From NCBI GenBank assembly GCA_020349905.1, contig CP070702.1:1451809-1502549 (forward strand): a stretch of 50,741 bases of DNA, given 5' to 3'. Every line of letters begins with the position of its first letter. Positions within the stretch are counted from its first letter, which is position 1. Positions 24,450-32,165 of the stretch are shown one piece after another. Below the pieces are notes generated by a model. The model did no database searches. It was not told the DNA's origin and worked only from the letters and a program-made list of their open reading frames with translations. Position numbers and translations under genes: made by a program. This DNA is from Candidatus Eiseniibacteriota bacterium (GTDB taxonomy: Bacteria; Eisenbacteria; RBG-16-71-46; JAFGJU01).

Positions 24450-25451
24450 ATGCTGTGTCGAAAACTCGTTCCTTTGCTGGTGCTCTTGCTGGCTGCAACC
24501 GCCGCCGTTGCCCAGGCGCAGGACTTCTCAATTGACGCGGTGTCTCCGGAGGTTCCCATAGGCGGTAGCGAGGCAGACATCTACATCTCAGGGTTGGGAC
24601 CGCCGTTTGTTTGGATTCAGGAGACTACGCTCGGACTCCTGGCTGGCTCAGAGGAAATGGATGCCTTCAGCTACGGCATCGACCAGATAGTTCCGGCCGG
24701 CTCTGCGAACTGGGTCAACTTCTTCTATTCCGTAGACCGCTTGAGCTCAGGATTCGGAGGAGCCGTCACTATCGAGGCGAGCGGCAATGGAGCTGCAGGC
24801 GATCAATTTCGGGTGACCGTGGACGGTAACGGCGTCGTCATTCGTCCTCCCATCTTGTGGTCAGACGCGACTGGTCACGGGCTGACTCCACTCCCAGGTG
24901 AGTCCGACCTAGATGCGCACTCGGGCCCCGTCGGACAGATGGCCCCCGTGTATTTCTCGGTATCTCCCACCGCCCTGCCGACAGCGTCCGTGAGGTGGGG
25001 AATGCCGGGACTCAGTGCTGCGGATATCCTCTACGTTGCAGCTCCGGGCGCCGGTGTGACACCTACCGTCTATGCGAGCGAGGCCGCCCTCTCTCTTGCT
25101 CCTGGTGATGACATCGATGCCGTGGCGATCAGTGACAGAGGTCCTACGATGGGCGTGCTTGATCCTGGCGACGTTGTGTATATCTCTCTAACGCCGAGTT
25201 CTCCAAGTCTGACTGCGCTGGCCATGTCGCCAGCTTCAGTCATACAAATCTATCCAGCCCCGGCGGTGGAGATATTTCCTCCTGCGGCGCTGGACCTCAT
25301 CGTGACTGACAATCTAAACGCGATGACCGGCTACGACCCCGGGCCCGGCGTCCCAATGTTCTCTCCGTGGGGATTCATCCTGTTGCCGTTTCTGCTGGCC
25401 GCAGCTGCCGCATTTCTGATTACACGTCGCCGGGTCTGTGTCAGAACTTGA
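24450..25451 (+). CDS. Exported protein with IPTL-CTERM-like sorting tail
   Basis: 333 residues. Signal peptide at 1-24 (LVPLLVLLLAATAAVAQAQ), then a ~270-residue Gly/Pro/Ala-rich beta region with no family I recognise. The C-terminus has VPMFSPWG, a hydrophobic helix (ILLPFLLAAAAAFLI) and TRRR, the layout of the IPTL-CTERM/PEP-CTERM exosortase-type signals (short P..S.WG motif, membrane helix, basic tail). AGAGGAGG precedes the ATG. It is transcribed from its own strong promoter through a 304-nt leader and followed by a perfect hairpin at 25514. The protein is probably processed and anchored or released at the envelope. Confidence 0.8.
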   Translation: MLCRKLVPLLVLLLAATAAVAQAQDFSIDAVSPEVPIGGSEADIYISGLGPPFVWIQETTLGLLAGSEEMDAFSYGIDQIVPAGSANWVNFFYSVDRLSSGFGGAVTIEASGNGAAGDQFRVTVDGNGVVIRPPILWSDATGHGLTPLPGESDLDAHSGPVGQMAPVYFSVSPTALPTASVRWGMPGLSAADILYVAAPGAGVTPTVYASEAALSLAPGDDIDAVAISDRGPTMGVLDPGDVVYISLTPSSPSLTALAMSPASVIQIYPAPAVEIFPPAALDLIVTDNLNAMTGYDPGPGVPMFSPWGFILLPFLLAAAAAFLITRRRVCVRT

Positions 25452-25513
25452 TGCCGAACGGGACCTCGGCGCAGCACGTTAGTCTTCGTCCTTCCTGTTC
25501 TCAGAGTCACAAG

Positions 25514-25544
25514 GCGAGGGGCCGGCCGATTGCCGGCCCCTCGC
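25514..25544 (+). terminator. Perfect 13-bp hairpin, probable terminator
   Basis: GCGAGGGGCCGGC (25514-25526), loop CGATT, GCCGGCCCCTCGC (25532-25544): a perfect 13-bp GC-rich stem 63 bp after the CTERM gene. There is no T-run, so it is either a non-canonical terminator or a 3'-end stabiliser. Confidence 0.5.
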
Positions 25545-25604
25545 TGTCCTCCGCGTGAGGAGCTGTCCGCTTGGCCGTGTCCCCAGACACAGGCGCAGGA
25601 CCGA

Positions 25605-25718
25605 TTCAGTAAGGCCGGAAAGGCCCCTCCGGAAAGGCCCCTTCAGTAAGGCCGGAAGGCACCTTTCATGCCCTGCCTGACCTGCTGGGCTGGCCGGACA
25701 GGCAGGTGGCTCAGCAGG
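25605..25718 (+). repeat. Direct repeats and interleaved inverted repeats
   Basis: The 16-bp sequence TTCAGTAAGGCCGGAA occurs at 25605-25620 and 25642-25657; CCGGAAAGGCCCC also recurs. Downstream, CCTGCCTG (25672-25679) pairs with CAGGCAGG (25699-25706) and CCTGCTG (25681-25687) with CAGCAGG (25712-25718). The order A-B-A'-B' is that of a pseudoknot. Confidence 0.5.
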
Positions 25719-25772
25719 CGTGCGGTAGGCCGGGTTGCAGCGCCCGCACTGTCCAGCGGAGCCCCGTTTGGC

Positions 25773-25801
25773 TTGAAAAGACGTGGGTTTCGTGGTAAGA
25801 T
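25773..25801 (+). promoter_or_regulatory. Promoter of the sigma/anti-sigma operon
   Basis: TTGAAA (25773-25778), 17-bp spacer, TAAGAT (25796-25801) preceded by TGG. Start expected near 25808, giving a leader of about 155 nt before the preferred ATG 25962. Confidence 0.6.
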
Positions 25802-25821
25802 TCAATTTGTAGAAGCATAGC

Positions 25822-25891
25822 CTGGCCACGGCCCGAGCATGTCCAGCCGGGCTCGGAAGGGCAGGCCAGAGAAGTTTTTGTGGGCTTTTTT
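25822..25891 (+). promoter_or_regulatory. Attenuator-like hairpin with T-runs in the sigma-gene leader
   Basis: CTGGCC (25822-25827) pairs with GGCCAG (25864-25869) around an inner CCGAGC (25833-25838)/GCTCGG (25851-25856) stem. T5 at 25875-25879 and T6 at 25886-25891 follow, so transcription could stop before the sigma gene. Confidence 0.4.
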
Positions 25892-25961
25892 GAGGAACCC
25901 CTTTTGTGGGTGGGTGTATGCACTTACGGGGATTGGCCCGGACTTGCCTGGAGTCGAGCCG

Positions 25962-26549
25962 ATGAGCGATCTGGATCGTAGGACCGACGAGGAGCTGATG
26001 AACCTCTGCGTCGAGGGCTCAGAAGAGGCCCTCGGGGAGCTGGTGAAGCGGTATAAGCCGCGCATCGTGAGCGTGGTCTACCGCTACATCAACGACCCAA
26101 TACGTGCGGAGGAGATAGCCCAGGAAGTCTTTGTAAGGGTCTGGGTGCACCGGGAGAAGTACAGGAGGACGGCTCGCTTCTCCACCTGGATCTTCACCAT
26201 CGCTCTGAACCTGACGAAGAACGAGATCCGTTATCGGGTCAGGCACTCCAAGGTGATGAGCATCGAGGGCCTCAAGGAGATGGGGAGTAACGTGGGTTTC
26301 TTCTTGAGAGACCGCAGCAGGGATCCTCAGGAGAAGCTGGAAGAGAGCGAGCTCCAGGAGGTCGTAGGCAAGGCAATCGCCTCGCTTCCCACCAAGTATC
26401 GGGACGCTGTGGTCCTGCGGGACATCGAGGGTCTGTCTTACGAAGAGGTTGGTGAGATCCTTTCAATTCCCGGAGGGACGGTCCGGTCCAGAATAAACCG
26501 GGGCCGGCTGATTCTGAAGAAGAGACTCGAACCGTATGTGAGTTGTTGA
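25962..26549 (+). CDS. ECF RNA polymerase sigma factor (RpoE-like)
   Basis: 195-residue group IV sigma factor. Region 2 (~25-95) has the DPIRAEEIAQEVFVRVW core and FSTWIFTIALNLTKNEIR, and region 4 (~130-190) has LPTKYRDAVVLRDIEGLSYE with helix-turn-helix GTVRSRINRGR. ATG 25962 is preferred (TGGAG 8 bp upstream); ATG 25839 would start inside the loop of the leader hairpin and has no ribosome site. The gene for its likely anti-sigma factor starts 3 bp after the stop, and an HtrA-like gene follows, an order resembling sigE-rseA-htrA or rpoE-rseA-degS systems for envelope stress. The target promoter sequence is unknown. Confidence 0.92.
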   Translation: MSDLDRRTDEELMNLCVEGSEEALGELVKRYKPRIVSVVYRYINDPIRAEEIAQEVFVRVWVHREKYRRTARFSTWIFTIALNLTKNEIRYRVRHSKVMSIEGLKEMGSNVGFFLRDRSRDPQEKLEESELQEVVGKAIASLPTKYRDAVVLRDIEGLSYEEVGEILSIPGGTVRSRINRGRLILKKRLEPYVSC

Positions 26550-26552
26550 GTG

Positions 26553-27290
26553 ATGAAGTGTAAGGCTGCCCGTAGACTTTTCTCGGCCGCTTTCGACGGC
26601 GAGCTGAGCGCATCTGAAGAGAGACAGTTCAAGGAGCATCTTGCCGCGTGCGCTATCTGCTCTCGCGAGTTTGTTCTTTTCTCCAGGAGCGTCGAACTCG
26701 TCGCTTCACTTCCCAGACCGTCCTCCAGCCCTCTCTTCGAAGAGAAGGTCATCCGGGCTCTCGGTGAGGAAGAGACCGGTCCTCGTCGTCGGCCCGAGCT
26801 GCCTGTGCCGCTGGCAGCGCCGAGACCGGCATTGGCCTTCGCCGTGGCTCTGGTGCTGGTGGGGCTACTCCTCGTGGCGCCGTGGAATCAGTCCGACTGG
26901 GAGAGTGCCCTGGTTTCAAGGCGGGTGGAGAGAAGTGAAGTTGCCATGAAAGAGCTTGCCAAGAGCGCGACTGATGTCGCCGACCTGGCGGGCATGGAGA
27001 AGCGGTCACTGACCGTGGCGACACTGGACGGCATCGATTCCGCTTCGAGCGAGCGTCAGTCGCTTTTTGGGGAGGAACTCTCGCTCTGGAAGTCGAAGGC
27101 ACGCATTGTGGCAGGCGGCTCGACCGAGAACGCCATCGCGCTCCTGGACGAAGTCGCCTACAGTGACGGAGCCGTTTTTGAGATAGAGTTCGTGCTGGAT
27201 CCTTTCCTCTTCGAGGGGGCCGAGGTCAGGAGGTTGGATGCAAGTTCTTTGACAGCAGAAGAGATGGAGCTTGCGTCCGCGACCTTCTAG
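26553..27290 (+). CDS. Zinc-finger anti-sigma factor, single-pass membrane protein
   Basis: 245 residues. The N-terminal cytoplasmic anti-sigma zinc finger has C3 and H29xxxC33xxC36 (HLAACAIC), the zf-HC2 pattern. One transmembrane helix at ~92-110 (RPALAFAVALVLVGLLLVAP) is followed by a ~135-residue outer domain without recognised fold. ATG 26553 is used; GTG 26550 directly follows the sigma stop. It probably holds the sigma factor inactive at the membrane. The periplasmic part could contact the HtrA-like protein encoded 6 bp downstream. Confidence 0.88.
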   Translation: MKCKAARRLFSAAFDGELSASEERQFKEHLAACAICSREFVLFSRSVELVASLPRPSSSPLFEEKVIRALGEEETGPRRRPELPVPLAAPRPALAFAVALVLVGLLLVAPWNQSDWESALVSRRVERSEVAMKELAKSATDVADLAGMEKRSLTVATLDGIDSASSERQSLFGEELSLWKSKARIVAGGSTENAIALLDEVAYSDGAVFEIEFVLDPFLFEGAEVRRLDASSLTAEEMELASATF

Positions 27291-27296
27291 ATTGCC

Positions 27297-28637
27297 ATGA
27301 GAAACCTGACCGCACACAGATTGAACAGTCCCGCGACCCGGTCGCCGGTGTCTTGGCTTCAGCGCTTGGAGGAGCTGGCCTCTCTCGTTGCGAGGCCGAC
27401 CCTCCTGCCCACCGGAATGCAGGGTAGGGGAGCGTCCGTGGTTCTATGCCTGTTACTTGCTTCCGCAGTGGTGCTGGGACTCTCTCAGAGTCAGTGCTAC
27501 GCTGGCAACACGCTTGCCTCTCTCGAGGAAGAGCTCTGGTTCATCGTTCAGAATGTGAAGCCTTCCGTTGTTACGGTCACGTCTCAGTACGATGCCCGCA
27601 CCATCATGGACCTGGATTCGGCGTTCGAGAGACTTCAATTCTTCGTGGACGTAAGAAACCCCATCGTCCGTAGAAACGTGGGGTCCGGCATAGTATTCGA
27701 CAAGGACATCATAGTGACCTCCGGGACCGTCGTGAGACCGGCAAAAGACGTCATCGTGACCTTTGAGGACGGGCGGAGTTACAGTGCGGAGGTGCTCGGT
27801 ACTGACATGAATGCCAACGTCTGCGTGCTGCGTGCGGAAGGCCTGAACGTCAAGCCGATCCCGGTGGGCAGTTCGAAGAACGTCAGAACGGGTTCGCTCG
27901 TGATATTGATGGGAAACTCTTTCGGAAAGCTGCCCACGGTCGCACTCGGCACGGTGAGCGGCAGTCAGAAGGTGGCAAGGGTCCAGGGAAAGCGAGAGAT
28001 AATCCAGATGACCGGCCCCGTTCATCCGGGTAACGCGGGCGGTGCCGTTCTGAACACCAAGGGCGAGCTCGTGGCCATGGTCGTGGGAAGACTGGTGAGA
28101 GCGCAGGTCGGCGGGTCCGACCCCGGCAGCCCCGGCGGCGAGCAGGTGGGCAGCGTCCTGCCCACGTCCGGAGGCACCGTTGGCTTCGCCCTTCCCGTGG
28201 AAGAGATACGCAAGGTCGTTGACGAGGTGCTGAAGAACGGTTGTGTGTCCACCGGCTTTCTTGGGGTCAGAATCCAGGATTACGGGGCAGGCGGGACCAT
28301 CACCAGGTTGGGTCTTTCCTCTGCCCCTGGCGTCGAGATTGCAGAGGTGGTCCCGGATAGCCCCGCCGACAAGGCAGGCCTTATGAGCGGAGACATATTG
28401 AGCGAGTTCGACGGAGAAGCCGTTCTTGAGGCGGCTCAACTCGCCCAGATGGTGGCGACCACGAGGCCCGGAGAGAAGGTTAAGGTGTCCTTCTGGAGAG
28501 GTTCCAAGAGGTTCTCCGCCCAGATCACTATCGGCGTGGCCAAGCCCCAGAGGTCCAAGAGCCCCGTTCCTCCCGACCTGAGAAGACAATTCCCCGCTGT
28601 CAGGGTGCCTCAGCGAGTGTTGACCTCCGAGAACTGA
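27297..28637 (+). CDS. Catalytically dead HtrA/DegP-like protein with PDZ domain
   Basis: 446 residues. A membrane/signal segment at ~46-66 (SVVLCLLLASAVVLGLSQSQ) is followed by a trypsin-like HtrA domain (~75-312) and one PDZ domain (~320-415: FLGVRIQDYG, VVPDSPADKAGLMSGDIL). All three catalytic positions are changed: the His of the TNxHVV motif is T144 (TSGTVV), the Asp of TDLAVL is N174 (NANVCVL), and the Ser of GNSGG is A247 (GNAGGA). The fold landmarks around them are intact, so this is a pseudoprotease rather than decay. ATG 27297 follows the anti-sigma gene by 6 bp; ATG 27417 (M41) would give a classic signal peptide. Likely a sensor or scaffold. Confidence 0.9.
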   Translation: MRNLTAHRLNSPATRSPVSWLQRLEELASLVARPTLLPTGMQGRGASVVLCLLLASAVVLGLSQSQCYAGNTLASLEEELWFIVQNVKPSVVTVTSQYDARTIMDLDSAFERLQFFVDVRNPIVRRNVGSGIVFDKDIIVTSGTVVRPAKDVIVTFEDGRSYSAEVLGTDMNANVCVLRAEGLNVKPIPVGSSKNVRTGSLVILMGNSFGKLPTVALGTVSGSQKVARVQGKREIIQMTGPVHPGNAGGAVLNTKGELVAMVVGRLVRAQVGGSDPGSPGGEQVGSVLPTSGGTVGFALPVEEIRKVVDEVLKNGCVSTGFLGVRIQDYGAGGTITRLGLSSAPGVEIAEVVPDSPADKAGLMSGDILSEFDGEAVLEAAQLAQMVATTRPGEKVKVSFWRGSKRFSAQITIGVAKPQRSKSPVPPDLRRQFPAVRVPQRVLTSEN

Positions 28638-28740
28638 TTTCCTCCCTTCCCCCACCGGTTGCATTGATTGCCGCTTTCCTCCTTTCTTCCTTTTTCCGTG
28701 CATCCTTCGGTCCTTGCTTCCTCCGTTGCGCCGGCCGGAT

Positions 28741-28769
28741 TTGACACCCTGTGGACCCTGTGGTAGCCT
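28741..28769 (+). promoter_or_regulatory. Promoter for the DUF4837-like lipoprotein gene
   Basis: TTGACA (28741-28746), 17-bp spacer, TAGCCT (28764-28769) preceded by TGG. Start expected near 28776. The 100 bp before it (28638-28740) are mostly pyrimidine-rich with nothing else visible. Confidence 0.7.
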
Positions 28770-28870
28770 GAGATAGAGCAATCGCAGGCTTGCGAGGCCC
28801 GGCCCCGAGGAGATGGTTTCTTCTCGGGTAGAAGTAACGAGACGCTTCTCCACACGTCTGGAGGGTCAAA

Positions 28871-29881
28871 GTGCGCAACCTCATTCTGGCATCGTTGGCT
28901 TGCCTGTTCGTCCTGTCCATCGGAGGCTGCTCCCCGAGGCAGCTGCCGGCCCTCGGCCCGGCCAATCAACTGACCATAGTCACTAACGTGAGGTTCGAGG
29001 ACGAGAGCGTGGGACTACTCCAGGCCACGTTCGCAAAAGACGTCGTGACGGTGGACGAGGAGAAGGCCTACGCTTTTGAGTTGCTTTCGCCTCGCGAGCT
29101 CACGAAACATCGAAACTCCAGGAACCTGCTGCTCCTCGCGGACCTCTCCAGAGAAGACTCGGTCACCAGGAAGATACGTCGGCTTCTGGGCAAGAGTGAG
29201 TTTGACCGCCTCTCTGAAGGTGCAGGGGGCTACGTGGTTCTGCGGAACGCCGAGGCCCTGGGTCAGACTCTGGTCATAGTGGCGGGGCCTGACAGCAAGA
29301 GTCTTGCGAAGATCGTCCGGACGAAGGGCGAACAGCTCTTCGCAGAAGTAGACAGCATGGTGATAGAGAGAACAGTGGATGTGCTCTATCTCCATGGAGA
29401 ACAGGACGCACTGAGCCGCTACCTGTCCTCCAAGTACGGCTGGACGGTGAGAATCCCGAAGGGCTTTCGCGTGGCGGAAGACGAACCGGGACGCCTGGTG
29501 AAGCTGGTGGCCGACGAGCCGGCACGTCTTCTGTTCGTCCACTGGGGGCCCGCGGAGAAAACAGCCCTGGACGCCCGCGATTGCCTGGAGCTTCGCTCAA
29601 GACTCGTGTGGGCTTACTACGACGAGGACGTCATCGAGAGATCCATGACCCATACCCGGGAGACGGTCTTCCAGGGCAGGAAGGCGGTCCGGATCCAGGG
29701 GGTCTGGCAAAACGAGAAGCACGTCATCGGAGGCCCTTTCTTCACCTTCTGCTTCCACGAGAAGGGTAGATTCTACATGATAGACTGCGTGGTCTTCGCG
29801 CCGGGCATGGACAAGGCCTCCTTCCTGAAACAGCTCGAAGCGTTGGCCTCCACGTTCAGAGACGAAAGAAAGAGCTCGTGA
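28871..29881 (+). CDS. DUF4837-like lipoprotein
   Basis: 336 residues starting at GTG 28871, with TGGAGGG upstream. Lipobox LSIGGC gives acylated C20. The remainder resembles the DUF4837 family of FCB-group lipoproteins (two similar alpha/beta halves; VDVLYLHGEQDALSRYLSSK begins the second), but the match is from memory of the family pattern and is moderate. No catalytic motif seen. Function unknown. It is transcribed from its own promoter at 28741 and followed by a 187-bp gap with the next promoter. Confidence 0.78.
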   Translation: MRNLILASLACLFVLSIGGCSPRQLPALGPANQLTIVTNVRFEDESVGLLQATFAKDVVTVDEEKAYAFELLSPRELTKHRNSRNLLLLADLSREDSVTRKIRRLLGKSEFDRLSEGAGGYVVLRNAEALGQTLVIVAGPDSKSLAKIVRTKGEQLFAEVDSMVIERTVDVLYLHGEQDALSRYLSSKYGWTVRIPKGFRVAEDEPGRLVKLVADEPARLLFVHWGPAEKTALDARDCLELRSRLVWAYYDEDVIERSMTHTRETVFQGRKAVRIQGVWQNEKHVIGGPFFTFCFHEKGRFYMIDCVVFAPGMDKASFLKQLEALASTFRDERKSS

Positions 29882-29988
29882 GGGCTCCCCTGGGCCGCAT
29901 CGCTTGCCGATAGAAGCAGTGCTGACACGGCACACCGGCATCAGTTGTTTCCTGTGTAGCTTCAACGGATTAGCCAGGGGCTTTTGTG

Positions 29989-30017
29989 TTGACAGGCGAA
30001 AGGTGCTTTGCTAGTTT
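29989..30017 (+). promoter_or_regulatory. Promoter for the TPR-efp-acc operon
   Basis: TTGACA (29989-29994), 17-bp spacer, TAGTTT (30012-30017) preceded by TGC. Start near 30024, about 45 nt before the ATG. Confidence 0.65.
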
Positions 30018-30068
30018 GAATTCCCTCAGAGTTGCAGGCCGTTAGTTTCTTGCCGGAAAGGGATTCCC

Positions 30069-31046
30069 ATGACGCTGATTCTGGAGACTTCTTCAGGCCG
30101 AACCGCACTAGAGACTCTCAGAGAGAAGCACGAACTGGAGCCCGGTTCGAAGCTCTTCATGCCGCTTGCTGAGGAGCTGAGGACCCGCGGCGAATACGGT
30201 GAAGCCATAAAGCTCTGCCGCCGCGGGAAGCAGCTCTATCCTGACTACATCAGCTGTCGGGTTCTCCTCGGGAAGTGCCTGATGGAGCTGGGGATGGAAG
30301 AGGAGGCGCTGAGAGAGCTTGAGAAGGTTCTGGAACTGGACAGGGAAAATATTGTTTCCCTTAGAGTTATGGCAGAGACATCGAGGGCCCGGGGACGACT
30401 GGGGGAGGCTACGGATTACTACAGGGCCGCTCTTCGCATAAACCCCAGTGACGCCGATGCCCAGAACAGGCTGGCCGTGCTCATGAGTCTTCAGGAATTG
30501 CCTGAGGCCGAAGATGGTGAAGCGACGGAGCAGAGAATCCAACCCTACGAAGACGTGCGTTTTGACGAACCGGAGAAGGCAGCTACGGAGACGATCGAAC
30601 TGAACGCCTCTGGGCTTGCGGCGAAATGGGAGGCGTTCTCGCTGGAGCAGGGGCTTTCTGAAGCCCGTGCTCGGAGGGAAGTTGCGGAGGGCGAGGTACG
30701 GCCCGGTGAGCCGGCCGTGAGCGAAGAGGTGAACCCCGAGGTTCCGGCCATCGCCCCAGCGGTCATGGGTGAGGCGCAGGTCCCGGAGCCCGCCCAGGCC
30801 GGAAAGGACGCACGCCGCGAGACTGAAGGAGTGCCGGTCGTGAACAGGACCCCCGTGCGGCCCCCGGTCCAGTTCTTCGACTACCAGGTTAGGCGTTCGG
30901 ACTTCTCGGTCTTTGCTGAATGGGTCAGCAGGGTGAGGCAGGAGACTTGTGGGCCGAACGAAAGCTCCCAGAAGGAAGCCAGCGGTGCCGGCCGGGAGGC
31001 GGGAGGAGAGACGGAGGAGGGGGAACATTCGGACGGGCAGGAGTAG
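30069..31046 (+). CDS. TPR-repeat protein with acidic C-terminal region
   Basis: 325 residues, no signal peptide. About three to four tetratricopeptide repeats at ~24-145 (AEELRTRGEYGEAIKLCRRG, LGKCLMELGMEEEALRELEK, RARGRLGEATDYYRAALRIN) are followed by a Pro/Glu/Ala-rich linker and an acidic end. Such proteins act as scaffolds; no enzymatic motif. AAGGGA precedes the ATG. First gene after the 29989 promoter and 48 bp before efp. Its place before efp-accB-pilT-accC may hint at a link with the pilus ATPase, but that is inference. Confidence 0.82.
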   Translation: MTLILETSSGRTALETLREKHELEPGSKLFMPLAEELRTRGEYGEAIKLCRRGKQLYPDYISCRVLLGKCLMELGMEEEALRELEKVLELDRENIVSLRVMAETSRARGRLGEATDYYRAALRINPSDADAQNRLAVLMSLQELPEAEDGEATEQRIQPYEDVRFDEPEKAATETIELNASGLAAKWEAFSLEQGLSEARARREVAEGEVRPGEPAVSEEVNPEVPAIAPAVMGEAQVPEPAQAGKDARRETEGVPVVNRTPVRPPVQFFDYQVRRSDFSVFAEWVSRVRQETCGPNESSQKEASGAGREAGGETEEGEHSDGQE

Positions 31047-31094
31047 GAACAAGGCCGTCTTTCCTGCGGCACGAATCGAGTAGCCCTTGTTGTT

Positions 31095-31655
31095 ATGGCG
31101 AGTACCAGTGATTTCCGAAACGGTATGATTCTGGTCATGGAAGGAGATTTCTTCCGGCTCATCGAGTTCCTCCACGTCAAGCCGGGTAAGGGAGGGGCAT
31201 TCGTACGCACCAAACTCAAGAACGTGCGGACCGGGAGTGTGATAGACAGGACTTTTCGAGCGGGCGAGAAGGTGACGGAGGCTCGGCTCGAGAGAACGGA
31301 ATTCCAGTACCTGTATAGCGATGGTTCTGCTTATCATTTCATGAACACCCGGTCTTTCGAACAGATGAGCCTCCCGGCGGAGCAGGTTGAAGCGGAGAAG
31401 GGGTATCTCAAAGAGAATCTGAAAGTGGTCATGCTCATGCAGGGAGAAGAGCCGATATTCCTGGAGCTACCGACGTTCGTTGAGCTTTCCATCAGCGCAA
31501 CCGACCCGGGAGTACGTGGAGACACCGCTTCGGGAGGTTCAAAGCCCGCGACCCTGGAGACAGGCCTCGTCATTCAGGTTCCTCTGTTTCTGGAGGTGGG
31601 TGACGCTGTGAAGGTCGACACACGAACGGGAGAGTACGTGGAGAGAGTGACCTGA
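31095..31655 (+). CDS. efp: Translation elongation factor P
   Basis: Relieves ribosome stalling at polyproline stretches. 186 residues, three beta-barrel domains: N-terminal KOW-like domain with the tip lysine K32 in KPGKGGAFV, middle domain with RTEFQYLYSDG, and C-terminal ETGLVIQVPLFLEVGDAVKVD. The tip residue is Lys, so EpmA-type, 5-aminopentanol or no modification are all possible; no modifying enzyme is in the window. ATG 31095 has no clear Shine-Dalgarno. efp-accB-accC is a widespread gene order. Confidence 0.97.
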   Translation: MASTSDFRNGMILVMEGDFFRLIEFLHVKPGKGGAFVRTKLKNVRTGSVIDRTFRAGEKVTEARLERTEFQYLYSDGSAYHFMNTRSFEQMSLPAEQVEAEKGYLKENLKVVMLMQGEEPIFLELPTFVELSISATDPGVRGDTASGGSKPATLETGLVIQVPLFLEVGDAVKVDTRTGEYVERVT

Positions 31656-31680
31656 CCAGAGCTCTCCGGAGGGGAATCCC

Positions 31681-32145
31681 ATGAAGGTCGACAAGATAAG
31701 AGAGCTTATCCGCGTCCTGGAAGAAAGCGGGATAGAAGAGATAGAGGTTTCGAGCTGGGGCCAGAGGATCCGGGTGTCGAAATCGGGCAATTCCTGTTAC
31801 TCGCATCCAGGAACCGCTGTCCCTATCCCGAAGGAAAGTGAGCCGAAGGTGAGCCCCCAGGCTGTCGCGGCTCAGGCCCCATCCGCGGGCGAAACGACAG
31901 GGAATCTGCTGGAGATAAAGTCCCCCATGGTGGGGACTTTCTACAGAGCGCAGTCGCCCGGAGCAGAACCGTTCGTGGAGACCGACTCGAGAGTCGACGT
32001 CGGGCAGACTGTCTGCATAATCGAGGCGATGAAGCTCATGAACGAGATTCAGTCAGAGGTGAGCGGGAGGATAGCCAGAATCCTCATAGAGAACGCTCAG
32101 CCGGTCGAGTACGGGCAGACGCTGTTTCTTGTGGAACCGCGCTGA
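31681..32145 (+). CDS. accB: Biotin carboxyl carrier protein of acetyl-CoA carboxylase
   Basis: 154 residues. N-terminal helix (KIRELIRVLEESGIEEIEV), Pro/Ala-rich linker at ~42-75, and biotinyl domain with K118 in IIEAMKLMNEI. Carries CO2 from AccC to the carboxyltransferase for malonyl-CoA supply to the fab enzymes. GGAGGGG precedes the ATG. Separated from its partner accC by a pilT-like gene. accA and accD are not in the window. Confidence 0.96.
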   Translation: MKVDKIRELIRVLEESGIEEIEVSSWGQRIRVSKSGNSCYSHPGTAVPIPKESEPKVSPQAVAAQAPSAGETTGNLLEIKSPMVGTFYRAQSPGAEPFVETDSRVDVGQTVCIIEAMKLMNEIQSEVSGRIARILIENAQPVEYGQTLFLVEPR

Positions 32146-32165
32146 GTCCGGTCGGAGGGACTCGC

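Larger units (their letters stand above)
25452..25961 (+). other. Intergenic region with hairpin, repeats, promoter and leader
   Basis: In order: a terminator-like hairpin (25514-25544), a direct-repeat block (25605-25657), interleaved inverted repeats (25672-25718), the sigma-gene promoter (25773-25801) and an attenuator-like hairpin (25822-25891). No gene is seen here apart from an in-frame extension of the sigma factor frame from 25839. Confidence 0.55.

Noticed and set aside
24229..24561. 110-residue frame in the leader of the CTERM gene
   Set aside because: No Shine-Dalgarno, overlaps the real start out of frame, product not protein-like.
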